Assembly: GCA_017512555.1 (NCBI GenBank)
Contig: JAFWFE010000036.1
Span: forward strand, 1 to 64,000
Length of the DNA stretch: 64,000 bases
Source: Solobacterium sp.
Lineage (GTDB): Bacteria; Bacillota_I; Bacilli_A; Erysipelotrichales; Erysipelotrichaceae
Direction of reading: 5' to 3'
The notes below the pieces were generated by a model. The model saw nothing but the letters and a program-made list of their open reading frames with translations. It did no database searches and had not been told where the DNA came from. Within the stretch, counting starts at the first letter, position 1; the number at the start of each line of letters is the position of its first letter. Shown here in pieces: positions 57,216 to 64,000 of this stretch. Made by a program: the position numbers and the translations under genes.

Positions 57216-57779
57216 ATGAACTTCTTGCGTACACCTGTAACATGGATCACGATCCTGATCTGTGTTCTGATATTTATTACGATCCAGCGTCAGCGTGAAA
57301 GTATCCTGGATACCGAGATCATACGGAAGTACAGTCTGATTCCGATCCAGGTGAAGAGAGGGCAGTATTATCGTCTGTTTACCGGGGGATTGATCCATCT
57401 TCAGATCTATCACCTGCTGGTAAACATGTATGCGTTGTATAATCTGGGTTCCCTGATGGAGGTGCAGCTGGGTTCTTTCTGGTTTACTGTGATTCTTGTG
57501 CTGTCGGTCATCTGCGGCAATCTGGCGTGTGTATACTACGGAGATTCAAGGACGATCACAGTAGGTATCAGCGGCGGTCTGTATGGTCTTCTGGCGGCGT
57601 ATATCATTATGCTGCTGCGCTACGGTATACTTACAAATCCGGCGGTATTGTCTTCGGTATTGCGTACGGTGATCATCAATGCGGTGATCATGATGATGCC
57701 GAATGTCTCTGTACTGGGACATCTGGGTGGGGCTGCTGCCGGCGCGATCCTGGCGGTCATCCGTTTCTTTATTTTCTAA
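57216..57779 (+). CDS. Rhomboid family intramembrane serine protease
   Basis: A 187-residue six-helix rhomboid. The catalytic Ser is in GISGGLYGLL (GxSG) and the catalytic His in VLGHLGGAAAGA; the HxxxN of helix 2 is present as HLLVNMYAL. It cleaves membrane proteins within the bilayer. CAAGGAGG precedes ATG; TACAAT is at about 57189. Terminator at 57786. Confidence 0.93.
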   Translation: MNFLRTPVTWITILICVLIFITIQRQRESILDTEIIRKYSLIPIQVKRGQYYRLFTGGLIHLQIYHLLVNMYALYNLGSLMEVQLGSFWFTVILVLSVICGNLACVYYGDSRTITVGISGGLYGLLAAYIIMLLRYGILTNPAVLSSVLRTVIINAVIMMMPNVSVLGHLGGAAAGAILAVIRFFIF

Positions 57780-57785
57780 ACCATG

Positions 57786-57811
57786 ACCGGAGAAATTCTC
57801 CGGTTTATTTC
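57786..57811 (+). terminator. Terminator of the rhomboid gene
   Basis: ACCGGAG (57786-57792) and CTCCGGT (57798-57804) with T-rich tail. Confidence 0.8.
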
Positions 57812-57818
57812 TGACATG

Positions 57819-57851
57819 AAAAAAGCCGCATATCTATGCGGCATGTTTTTT
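57819..57851. terminator. Terminator of the tRNA-Ser gene
   Basis: GCCGCATA (57825-57832) and TATGCGGC (57835-57842), flanked by six A on one side and T residues on the other. On the minus strand it follows the tRNA by about 15 bases. Confidence 0.85.
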
Positions 57852-57856
57852 ACTGA

Positions 57857-57947
57857 TGGCGGAGAGACGGGGATTTGAACCCCGGCGCCCTGTTACAGAC
57901 CTACGAGCTTTCCAAGCCCGCCCCTTCAACCGCTTGGGTATCTCTCC
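57857..57947 (-). tRNA. tRNA-Ser(GGA) with encoded CCA
   Basis: Minus strand: acceptor GGAGAGA (from 57947) pairs with TCTCTCC; D-arm with AAGCGGTTGAAG; anticodon loop TTGGAAA with anticodon GGA; a long variable arm typical of class II serine tRNAs; T-arm GGGGTTCAAATCCCC; discriminator G and encoded CCA (57859-57857). Confidence 0.95.
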
Positions 57948-57991
57948 AGTTCAGTGCTTAAATATAATACCACAAGAATTTTAAATCGCAA

Positions 57992-58615
57992 CTAGGAAGG
58001 TAGATAAAACGATGTATTATCCACAGAAATATGCAGTATTTTTTCACATTCCTCGGCTTTTTGTTCGGCTTTGTCCAGATATTCCTCACATTCCAGATCA
58101 CCGCTGTCTATGCGGTCCGCATAACCCTCAATCGCAGAAATGAAGTAATCATACGCTGAGCGGACATCCGGTTCCACATCAATACCGACCATCAGACAGC
58201 AGCCTACACGGTAGTATACATCCGCTCCGTTCCAGTAATCCTGCCGGTGTTCTACACGGTTCAACGCCTTCAGATAACAAGAATACGCAGTACTTTCGTC
58301 CTTGACCACAACACCCTCAATTCCGGTCCAGTACATATCCCCAAGTCTCCAGAGCGCCTCAATATCCCCGTTTTCGGAAGCGTGCTCAAAACACACCTTG
58401 GCATATTCCAGATTCTGTTCCACGCCGAAACCATAGGCGTAGCAGCACCCAAGCCTGGTCATTGCGTGGACATGTCCCATATCCGCCGCCTTGCGGTAAT
58501 AACGAAAAGCCCGGGCATAGTCTTTATCCCGGCCGAGACCACGGAAGAACGCTTCCCCGAGATCCGCAATCAATTCCGCATCATCCGGTATATCGTAAAC
58601 AGTATTTTCAGCCAT
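57992..58615 (-). CDS. Sel1-like repeat (TPR-type) protein
   Basis: A 207-residue solenoid of Sel1 repeats: DYARAFRYYRKAADMGHVHA, LGCCYAYGFGVEQNLEYAKV, ENGDIEALWRLGDMYWTGI and further weaker copies. No signal peptide, so it is a cytoplasmic scaffold of unknown partner. TATAAT (58623-58628) lies seven bases before ATG without a ribosome site, predicting a leaderless mRNA. Confidence 0.85.
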   Translation of the reverse strand: MAENTVYDIPDDAELIADLGEAFFRGLGRDKDYARAFRYYRKAADMGHVHAMTRLGCCYAYGFGVEQNLEYAKVCFEHASENGDIEALWRLGDMYWTGIEGVVVKDESTAYSCYLKALNRVEHRQDYWNGADVYYRVGCCLMVGIDVEPDVRSAYDYFISAIEGYADRIDSGDLECEEYLDKAEQKAEECEKILHISVDNTSFYLPS

Positions 58616-58696
58616 AATCAGTATTATATATTTTCTTTTAAGGATTGAAAAGAAAATGGATATAGACTGGTGATTCGTGTAAAATAGTAGGTACTT

Positions 58697-60340
58697 ATGG
58701 ACAAGAAACAGACAAAAAGCAGAAAGATAAACACATTACATTTACTCCTGACGATTGCGGCAGTACTGCTGGTGCTCATTCTCCTGGGGCTTGGAATCTA
58801 CTCCTTATCCGGCAAGGATGAACCGGAAGAGACCGTCACTCCGGAACCAACGGAAGAAACCTACGACGCGGAAGAAAATGTGATCGACGTAGTGAAATAC
58901 GCCACAACGATCCTGGAAGAAAGCGAAGATGCCGGACAGGAATACATCGAAAGTACATTATTCCTGGGAGACTCCAATACTGCGCGTTTCCTGAAAGTCG
59001 CGGACAGTACCGGCCATAGTTTTACCACCCGTCAGAATACGATCGGTGTTGTCGGTATGGGCATTGACGCGATCGCTTCTCTGCCATGTATGGACTTCTA
59101 TACCGGAAGATATACCATGCCGCAGGCTGTAAAGATCCTGCAGCCGGAGAGAGTGATCATCACGTTCGGAACCAACAATCTTTCCGGAACCTCTACTGAT
59201 GCGACAAGTTTTATAGAGCGTTATACAAAACAGATCCAGGCTGTGCAGAATGCGTATCCTTCCGTGGATATCATTGTTAATTCCATCCCTCCGGTTGCTC
59301 AGAGAAGAGACTATATCAACGTATCCATGACCCAGATCGATGCCTTCAACAAGGCTATCGTCGAGATGTGTGAGAAGAATGAGTGGAAATACCTGAATTC
59401 TGCCGAAGCACTGAAAGATAAGAAGACCGGCTACGGACAGGCGGAATACTTCGTCTCTGACGGACTGCATCTGTCACAGAAGGGGATTGAAGCTCTGTTC
59501 AAGTATATCCGTTCCCATTCGTATATTACTGATGATGACCGTCCGAAACCTCTGGCATCCATCCCGACTGTCGTCGGTGTACCTGACGGTCTGATCAAGA
59601 TCAACCCTCTGAATGAAAAAGAATTCACCGAAGATGACTATCAGGAAACAGAACCGGAACCCTCACAGGGACCGGATCTGAATACCAAAGACGGATGTAC
59701 GGTTGCGGGGAAATACTGGTATGACAATTCCTGCCATGATGAGCCCAAGGCTACTGCAGATCCGGAAAGCACCAAGGAAGGCTGTAACGCAGCCGGCAAG
59801 TACTGGTATAAGAAACAGTGTATTGCCCAATGCCCGGACGGATATGAACCGGACGGAAAGGGAGGCTGTAAGGTGATTGAAGGAGGCAGCACGGAGCCAA
59901 CACCGACGCCTACCCCGACCCCGACACCGGAACCGACAACAGATCCTACACCGGTACCTCCGACCCCGGCGGAACAGTGCGCGAATAACGGCGGTACGTG
60001 GGACGGCAGCACCTGTGTCTATCCTCCGACACCGGCAGAACAGTGCGCGAATAACGGCGGTACGTGGGATGGAAGCACCTGCGTCTATCCGCCATCTCCG
60101 GCAGAACAATGCGCCAACAACGGCGGCACGTGGGACGGCAGTACCTGTGTCTATCCTCCGTCACCGGCAGAAGAATGCGCAAACAACGGCGGTACATGGG
60201 ACGGCAGCAATTGTGTCTATCCTCCGTCACCGGCAGAAGAGTGCGCGAATAACGGCGGTACGTGGGACGGCAGCTCCTGTGTATACAACACTCCGGATCC
60301 GGGAGGAAACGAAGGCGGAGAAGAAACCCCGGCAGAATAA
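58697..60340 (+). CDS. Cell-surface SGNH hydrolase-like protein with Cys-rich tandem repeats
   Basis: A 547-residue protein. One N-terminal membrane helix (about 14-35) anchors it. Residues about 75-285 are an SGNH/GDSL-type domain: LFLGDSNTARF (Ser block), IITFGTNNLSG (Asn block) and VSDGLHLSQKG (Asp/His block). After two modules (DGCTVAGKYWYDNSC; EGCNAAGKYWYKKQC) and a Pro/Thr-rich linker, five copies of a 22-residue unit with CANNGGTWDGSTC follow (59957-60286). An extracellular lipase/esterase-like or acyl-binding role on the envelope is possible. The -10 is TAAAAT near 58680; the ribosome site is weak. Confidence 0.85.
   Translation: MDKKQTKSRKINTLHLLLTIAAVLLVLILLGLGIYSLSGKDEPEETVTPEPTEETYDAEENVIDVVKYATTILEESEDAGQEYIESTLFLGDSNTARFLKVADSTGHSFTTRQNTIGVVGMGIDAIASLPCMDFYTGRYTMPQAVKILQPERVIITFGTNNLSGTSTDATSFIERYTKQIQAVQNAYPSVDIIVNSIPPVAQRRDYINVSMTQIDAFNKAIVEMCEKNEWKYLNSAEALKDKKTGYGQAEYFVSDGLHLSQKGIEALFKYIRSHSYITDDDRPKPLASIPTVVGVPDGLIKINPLNEKEFTEDDYQETEPEPSQGPDLNTKDGCTVAGKYWYDNSCHDEPKATADPESTKEGCNAAGKYWYKKQCIAQCPDGYEPDGKGGCKVIEGGSTEPTPTPTPTPTPEPTTDPTPVPPTPAEQCANNGGTWDGSTCVYPPTPAEQCANNGGTWDGSTCVYPPSPAEQCANNGGTWDGSTCVYPPSPAEECANNGGTWDGSNCVYPPSPAEECANNGGTWDGSSCVYNTPDPGGNEGGEETPAE
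59957..60286 (+). repeat. Five tandem 66-bp repeats coding Cys-rich modules
   Basis: Units start at 59957, 60023, 60089, 60155 and 60221, each 66 bases (22 codons) in frame: PP(T/S)PAE(Q/E)CANNGG then TWDG(S)(T/N/S)CVY. Silent third-base differences show that they have diverged slightly. Each unit has two Cys, so a disulfide per module is likely. Confidence 0.92.
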
Positions 60341-60343
60341 AGG

Positions 60344-60372
60344 AAAACCTGTGCATAATCTGCACAGGTTTT
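60344..60372 (+). terminator. Terminator of the SGNH gene
   Basis: AAAACCTGTGCA (60344-60355) and TGCACAGGTTTT (60361-60372) with a five-base loop. Confidence 0.88.
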
Positions 60373-60409
60373 GCTATATAATGGAGTTTAGTCAGGAAGG
60401 AATACGATA

Positions 60410-61840
60410 ATGTACGATATAGTGATAATTGGTGCAGGAATTACCGGAACCATGCTTGCCCGTGATCTTTCGCGCTATCGGCTTCATGTTGCCTTGATCG
60501 ACAAGGAGAACGATATTGCGGATGGGGCGACCATGGCGAATTCAGCCATTGTTCATGTGGGCTACGACCCGGAAGATGACACGCTGAAAGCACTTCTGAA
60601 TGTGGAAGGGGCACGCATGTATGAGAAGATCTGTGAGGATCTGGGATGTCACCGCAAGGTCACAGGTGCTTATGTTGCGGCCTGCGGAGAAGTGGAAGAA
60701 AAACACCTGGATATTCTGGCCGACCGTGCCGAAAGACGCGGAATTACATATGAGTGGCTGTCCGGCGATGAAGCCAGGAAAGAAGAAGAAAACCTGAGCG
60801 AACAGGTAACGAAAGTTCTCTCTTTTCCGACGACAGCAGTGATTTATCCCTGGGAAGTTGCGATTGCCTGTGCGGAAGTGGCGGTAACCAACGGTGTGGA
60901 GATCTACCTGAATACCTGCTGTGAAAGGATCACAAAAGAAGAGGATCATTTTGTGATCCATACCAATAACGGTGATTATGAAACACGTTACGTGATCAAC
61001 GCTTCCGGTGTAGGAGCGGAGAAAGTGTACCGCATGGTCTGCGATACTCCGGAATTCAAGATCACCCCAAGACGCGGAGAATACTTTGTTCTGGATCATC
61101 AGGTACATTATGTCAATCATATTATTTTCCCGGTACCAAGCGCGGAAAAGGGTAAAGGTGTGCTGGCTGTACCTACAGTCTTTGGGAATACACTTCTGGG
61201 ACCGAATTCAGACTATGTGGATGATCCGGAGGATACCGGTACTTCCTTTGAAGGTCTGGACTATGTCCGTGCCAATTTAACCAAGACGATGAAGAATGTC
61301 CCGTACCGTTATGTGATCCGTAATTTCGCAGGTCTGCGTCCTTCCAGTTCCTGCCCGGATTTCATCATTGAGGAAGCGAAGACCGTACCTGGATTCATCA
61401 ATGCCGCAAGTATTGAATCTCCGGGACTGGCCAGTGCTCCGGCCGTATCACAGTATATTATTCAGAATATCCTGAAGAAACATCTGGAGCTTACGGAGAA
61501 AGAAAATGTATGTCTGACCAGGGAAAAACCTCTGGCTATGGCAGATCTCACCCCGGAAGAAAAAGCCGAAGCGATCCGTAAGAATCCGTTATACGGAAAG
61601 ATCATCTGCCGCTGTGAACAGATCAGTGAAGGAGAGATTCTGGATTGTATCCATCGTCCGTGCGGAGCCCACACAGTGAAGGGTGTAAAGAAGAGAGTAA
61701 GACCGGGTATGGGGAGATGTCAGGGTGGTTTCTGTGAACCGAGAGTCCTGAATATCCTTGCCCGTGAGTTGAATATATCTCCGACCGAAGTCGTCCTGGA
61801 CGCGAAGAATGCGAAGATATTAGAAAGTGAGAATCGCTGA
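60410..61840 (+). CDS. GlpA-like FAD-dependent oxidoreductase with BFD-type iron-sulfur domain
   Basis: A 476-residue flavoprotein. FAD binding: DIVIIGAGITGTMLARDLSR, and ATMANSAIVHVGYD; the DAO-type substrate domain follows. The C-terminal 90 residues are a BFD-like [2Fe-2S] domain (IICRCEQISEGEI, with CHRPCG-like Cys, GMGRCQGGFC). This matches anaerobic glycerol-3-phosphate dehydrogenase subunit A or a related 2-hydroxyacid oxidase. AGGAAGGA precedes ATG. Its stop overlaps the next start by one base. Confidence 0.9.
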   Translation: MYDIVIIGAGITGTMLARDLSRYRLHVALIDKENDIADGATMANSAIVHVGYDPEDDTLKALLNVEGARMYEKICEDLGCHRKVTGAYVAACGEVEEKHLDILADRAERRGITYEWLSGDEARKEEENLSEQVTKVLSFPTTAVIYPWEVAIACAEVAVTNGVEIYLNTCCERITKEEDHFVIHTNNGDYETRYVINASGVGAEKVYRMVCDTPEFKITPRRGEYFVLDHQVHYVNHIIFPVPSAEKGKGVLAVPTVFGNTLLGPNSDYVDDPEDTGTSFEGLDYVRANLTKTMKNVPYRYVIRNFAGLRPSSSCPDFIIEEAKTVPGFINAASIESPGLASAPAVSQYIIQNILKKHLELTEKENVCLTREKPLAMADLTPEEKAEAIRKNPLYGKIICRCEQISEGEILDCIHRPCGAHTVKGVKKRVRPGMGRCQGGFCEPRVLNILARELNISPTEVVLDAKNAKILESENR

Positions 61841-63102
61841 TGAAAAAGTATCAGGCTGTGATCATCGGCGGCGGAAGCGCGGGGTTATCCGCAGCCGTAA
61901 CGCTGAAAAATCAAGGAATAGAGAATATCCTGGTGATTGAAAAAGATGGTGAACCAGGCGGTATTCTTCAGCAGTGTATTCATAATGGCTTTGGCTTACA
62001 GACATTCAAGGAACAGTTAAGCGGTCCTTCCTACGCGGAGAGATATATCGAACAGGCAGAAGATCTCCATGTGGATATCTTATGCAATACCATGGTCATC
62101 AAACTGAATCCGGATAAGACCATAGAATATGTCAATGCGGAAGAAGGGTATGTCACGATTCTGGCAGACGCGGTAATTCTGGCAGTAGGATGTTACGAGA
62201 GAAGCCGCGGAGCTGTAGAGATACCGGGTGAACGTCCGGCAGGTATATATACTGCAGGCCAGGCACAGAGGTATCTGAATATTGACGGTTATATGGTCGG
62301 CAAGAAAGTGTTTATTCTGGGTTCCGGAGATATCGGCCTGATCATGGCAAGAAGAATGACTCTGGAAGGCGCAAAGGTCTACGGTGTTGCGGAATTGATG
62401 CCGTATTCCAACGGACTGCCAAGAAATATCAAGCAGTGCCTGGAAGACTTCGATATACCGCTTTATCTAAGCCATACGGTAACGAAGATCTTCGGACATG
62501 ACCGTCTGGAAAGAATAGAAGTCAGTCAGGTAGATGAACATCTCAAACCGGTTCCGGGTTCACAGATGTACTTTGATGTGGATACCTTACTGCTCAGTGT
62601 GGGATTGATTCCGGAGAATCATCTGGCAGATGAAGCAGGGATCCTGATGAATCCCCGTACCAAGGGACCAATCGTAGATGATAACTATATGACTTCCGTA
62701 CCGGGAATCTTCGCCTGTGGTAATGGACTCCATGTCCATGATCTGGTGGACTTCGTCAGTATGGAGGCTGCCCGCAGTGCCGCAGGTGCCGTACGTTATC
62801 TGAACAATACACTGAAAGAAGATCACAAGTATGAAGTCTTTGCGGGAGATGGTGTAAACTATGTTGTTCCAGGTCTGGTCAGCGCTTCCTGTGACCACAA
62901 TGTGGAATTCTTCTTCCGTGTCAGACAGAATTTCGAACAGGCGGAAATCGTCATGAAGAGCGGTGATAAAGTCCTGCGTAAACTGAAGAAAAGAAAACTC
63001 ATGCCTTCCGTAATGGAACAGATGGTACTGACCACAAAGATGATCCAGGAACTGGAAGGAGATATCACGATCACCGTGACGGAGGTGTCAGATGGAAAGT
63101 AA
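61840..63102 (+). CDS. GlpB/HcnB-like NAD(P)/FAD-dependent oxidoreductase
   Basis: A 420-residue pyridine-nucleotide-disulfide-type flavoprotein: AVIIGGGSAGLSAAVTLKNQ (FAD), KKVFILGSGDIGLIMARRM (NAD), and GIFACGNGLHVHDLVD (FAD C-terminal). In many Bacillota it forms a complex with the GlpA-like and DUF1667 subunits to pass electrons from the substrate. It overlaps both neighbours. Confidence 0.9.
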   Translation: MKKYQAVIIGGGSAGLSAAVTLKNQGIENILVIEKDGEPGGILQQCIHNGFGLQTFKEQLSGPSYAERYIEQAEDLHVDILCNTMVIKLNPDKTIEYVNAEEGYVTILADAVILAVGCYERSRGAVEIPGERPAGIYTAGQAQRYLNIDGYMVGKKVFILGSGDIGLIMARRMTLEGAKVYGVAELMPYSNGLPRNIKQCLEDFDIPLYLSHTVTKIFGHDRLERIEVSQVDEHLKPVPGSQMYFDVDTLLLSVGLIPENHLADEAGILMNPRTKGPIVDDNYMTSVPGIFACGNGLHVHDLVDFVSMEAARSAAGAVRYLNNTLKEDHKYEVFAGDGVNYVVPGLVSASCDHNVEFFFRVRQNFEQAEIVMKSGDKVLRKLKKRKLMPSVMEQMVLTTKMIQELEGDITITVTEVSDGK

Positions 63103-63457
63103 AGAACTAATCTGTGTCAACTGCCCAATGGGATGCCGTGTCAAGGTAACCATGGAAGGACAAAATATCCTGGAGATCACAGGAAACCAGTGCCCCAGAG
63201 GAAAAGCCTATGCCGAACAGGAAAGTATCTGTCCGATGCGTATCCTGACCACTACGGTTACGGTCAATCACGGTGTGCACCGGGTACTTCCGGTCATTAC
63301 TTCCGCAGAGATCCCTCTGGAAAAGATGGAAGAAGCGATGAAGGCAATCCGGGAAGTAACGGTAGACGCGCCGGTAAAGGTCAACGATGTGATCGTCAAA
63401 GACCTGATTGGTACGGGAGTTGATGTGATCGCTTCCAGATCCATGAACAGAGCGTAA
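63092..63457 (+). CDS. DUF1667 iron-sulfur-type small subunit
   Basis: A 121-residue DUF1667 protein. N-terminal Cys motif CVNCPMGC with a later CPRG and CP give a likely iron-sulfur site, followed by MRILTTTVTV typical of the family. It is the third subunit of the GlpA/GlpB-like complex, overlapping the previous gene by 11 bases, with GGAGGTG before ATG. Confidence 0.9.
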   Translation: MESKELICVNCPMGCRVKVTMEGQNILEITGNQCPRGKAYAEQESICPMRILTTTVTVNHGVHRVLPVITSAEIPLEKMEEAMKAIREVTVDAPVKVNDVIVKDLIGTGVDVIASRSMNRA

Positions 63458-63478
63458 AACAATTCGTGTTTTTACCTG

Positions 63479-63508
63479 CCAGGCCGGTAATGAAACCGGT
63501 CTGGTTTT
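63479..63508 (+). terminator. Terminator of the GlpA/GlpB/DUF1667 operon
   Basis: CCAGGCCGGT (63479-63488) and ACCGGTCTGG (63495-63504), one G-U, then TTTT. Confidence 0.85.
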
Positions 63509-63555
63509 CTCATGAACACAGGATGAGAAATGTACTGCGGGAGGAAAATACAGGT

Positions 63556-64000
63556 ATGAAGAGAACTGAACTGAATTACTATATCTACAACTATGTCAAG
63601 AATGATCTTACGCATGGGGCTTTACTTCTCTGCGGATCTCCAAGCAGCGGGAAAAGCCATTACCTGCGCAGTGATCTGATCCCTTATCTGAAGAATACAC
63701 CGGAAGCTTTTTCCTGTATCACCGTGTCTTTGTACGGACCGAAGGATCTTGCGGAAGTCAGCCGGAATGTATTTCTGGAAAACCGGGCAAAGCTGTTCCG
63801 CCAGAAATCAGAAAAAGCCAGTGTCGGAATGATCATGGCGAAAACCCTGATCAAGAATCTGGCGAAGTTCTACAAGCTGGATCTCACTGCGGATAAAGAA
63901 GACGTTGACAGTTTATACAGTAATGCGGATCTTGCGGAAAAACTGGTCATCTTTGAAGATGCGGATAAATCAGAGATCGATCCAGAAGAACTATTGAAGT
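63556..64000 (+). CDS. P-loop NTPase, N-terminal part (runs off the window)
   Basis: 148 codons are present and the frame is open at the right edge. Walker A is LLCGSPSSGKSHYL (about residues 24-37) and a Walker B-like strand LVIFEDADKSEID occurs near residue 135. The layout resembles large KAP-type or similar AAA/STAND NTPases, some of which belong to defence systems, but the class cannot be fixed without the rest. GGGAGG (63539-63544) is rather far from ATG. Confidence 0.75.
   Translation, partial: MKRTELNYYIYNYVKNDLTHGALLLCGSPSSGKSHYLRSDLIPYLKNTPEAFSCITVSLYGPKDLAEVSRNVFLENRAKLFRQKSEKASVGMIMAKTLIKNLAKFYKLDLTADKEDVDSLYSNADLAEKLVIFEDADKSEIDPEELLK

Noticed and set aside
59957-60286. CRISPR-like or other non-coding direct repeats
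   Set aside because: The 66-base units are contiguous without spacers, stay in frame and code for Cys modules.
59641-60365. Arg-rich or Gly/Val-rich frames opposite and beside the repeat region
   Set aside because: They arise from reading the tandem repeats in other frames and have no ribosome sites.

Overview
The window looks like a chromosomal segment from a low-to-moderate-GC Gram-positive anaerobe (Bacillota), most likely an Erysipelotrichia-type gut or oral bacterium. This is inference from content: lipoprotein-type ABC sugar importers with MsmK/UgpC ATPases, a CIRCE operator at htpG, a folate (THF) riboswitch in front of a FolT-type ECF component, QueH-type queuosine synthesis, a three-gene GlpA/GlpB-like/DUF1667 set, and lipoboxes and Shine-Dalgarno sequences typical of Bacillota. 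I see no phage, insertion sequence, integrase, CRISPR array or rRNA. One tRNA gene, tRNA-Ser(GGA), is present.

Layout. 0-5 kb: DUF2130 protein, small membrane protein, MutY, a GH1 6-phospho-beta-glucosidase. 5.1-7.4 kb: an unusual fusion of an UlaG-like metallo-beta-lactamase-fold domain with a complete M32 carboxypeptidase. 7.6-13.2 kb: LacI regulator plus a complete sugar ABC importer with its own ATPase. 13.2-17.4 kb: DegV, Tgt, a small membrane protein, a DnaQ-like exonuclease, and an FMN-dependent alpha-hydroxy-acid oxidase gene interrupted by one in-frame TAG. 17.4-26.6 kb: pyrophosphatase-like protein; a tight operon yggS-aminotransferase-HD protein-zinc-dependent phospholipase C-like protein; a CapA-like protein; FolT under a THF riboswitch; a HAD phosphatase; an NCS2 purine permease with an attenuator-like leader; an RluA-type pseudouridine synthase. 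26.8-31.3 kb: a second sugar ABC importer whose binding lipoprotein has a C-terminal membrane helix. 31.3-39.5 kb: a lipoprotein, a NUDIX-DUF1349 fusion, YdcF, an MBOAT/DHHW/RlmCD operon, an RlmI-type methyltransferase, a CarD-type regulator. 39.6-42.4 kb: a two-gene cassette of a membrane protein and an Hsp70-type ATPase fused to a helical region with a membrane hairpin. 42.4-48.6 kb: MntP, SIR2 and WYL genes, membrane transporters, iron alcohol dehydrogenase. 48.6-58 kb: HtpG, XRE and TetR regulators, RlmA, SDR, MscS, and a LexA-like/QueA/QueH operon divergent from a small gene, then rhomboid protease and tRNA-Ser. 58-64 kb: Sel1 protein, a cell-surface SGNH protein with Cys-rich tandem repeats, the GlpA/GlpB/DUF1667 operon, and the start of a P-loop NTPase running off the end.

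The pattern I find most striking runs across the whole window. Thirteen genes have a -10 hexamer (TATAAT, TATACT, TAGAAT, TACAAT or TAATAT) exactly 6 or 7 bases before the start codon, six of them with an extended -10 TGN, and no room for a ribosome binding site. These are predicted leaderless mRNAs and include mutY, tgt, yggS, an rluA-type gene, rlmI-type, mntP, rlmA and a lexA-like repressor. Transport, stress and catabolic genes in the same window instead have long leaders with strong Shine-Dalgarno sequences. Other leads are the UlaG-M32 fusion, the Hsp70 cassette, the THF riboswitch with a 13-bp anti-Shine-Dalgarno helix, and HrcA-type control of htpG.
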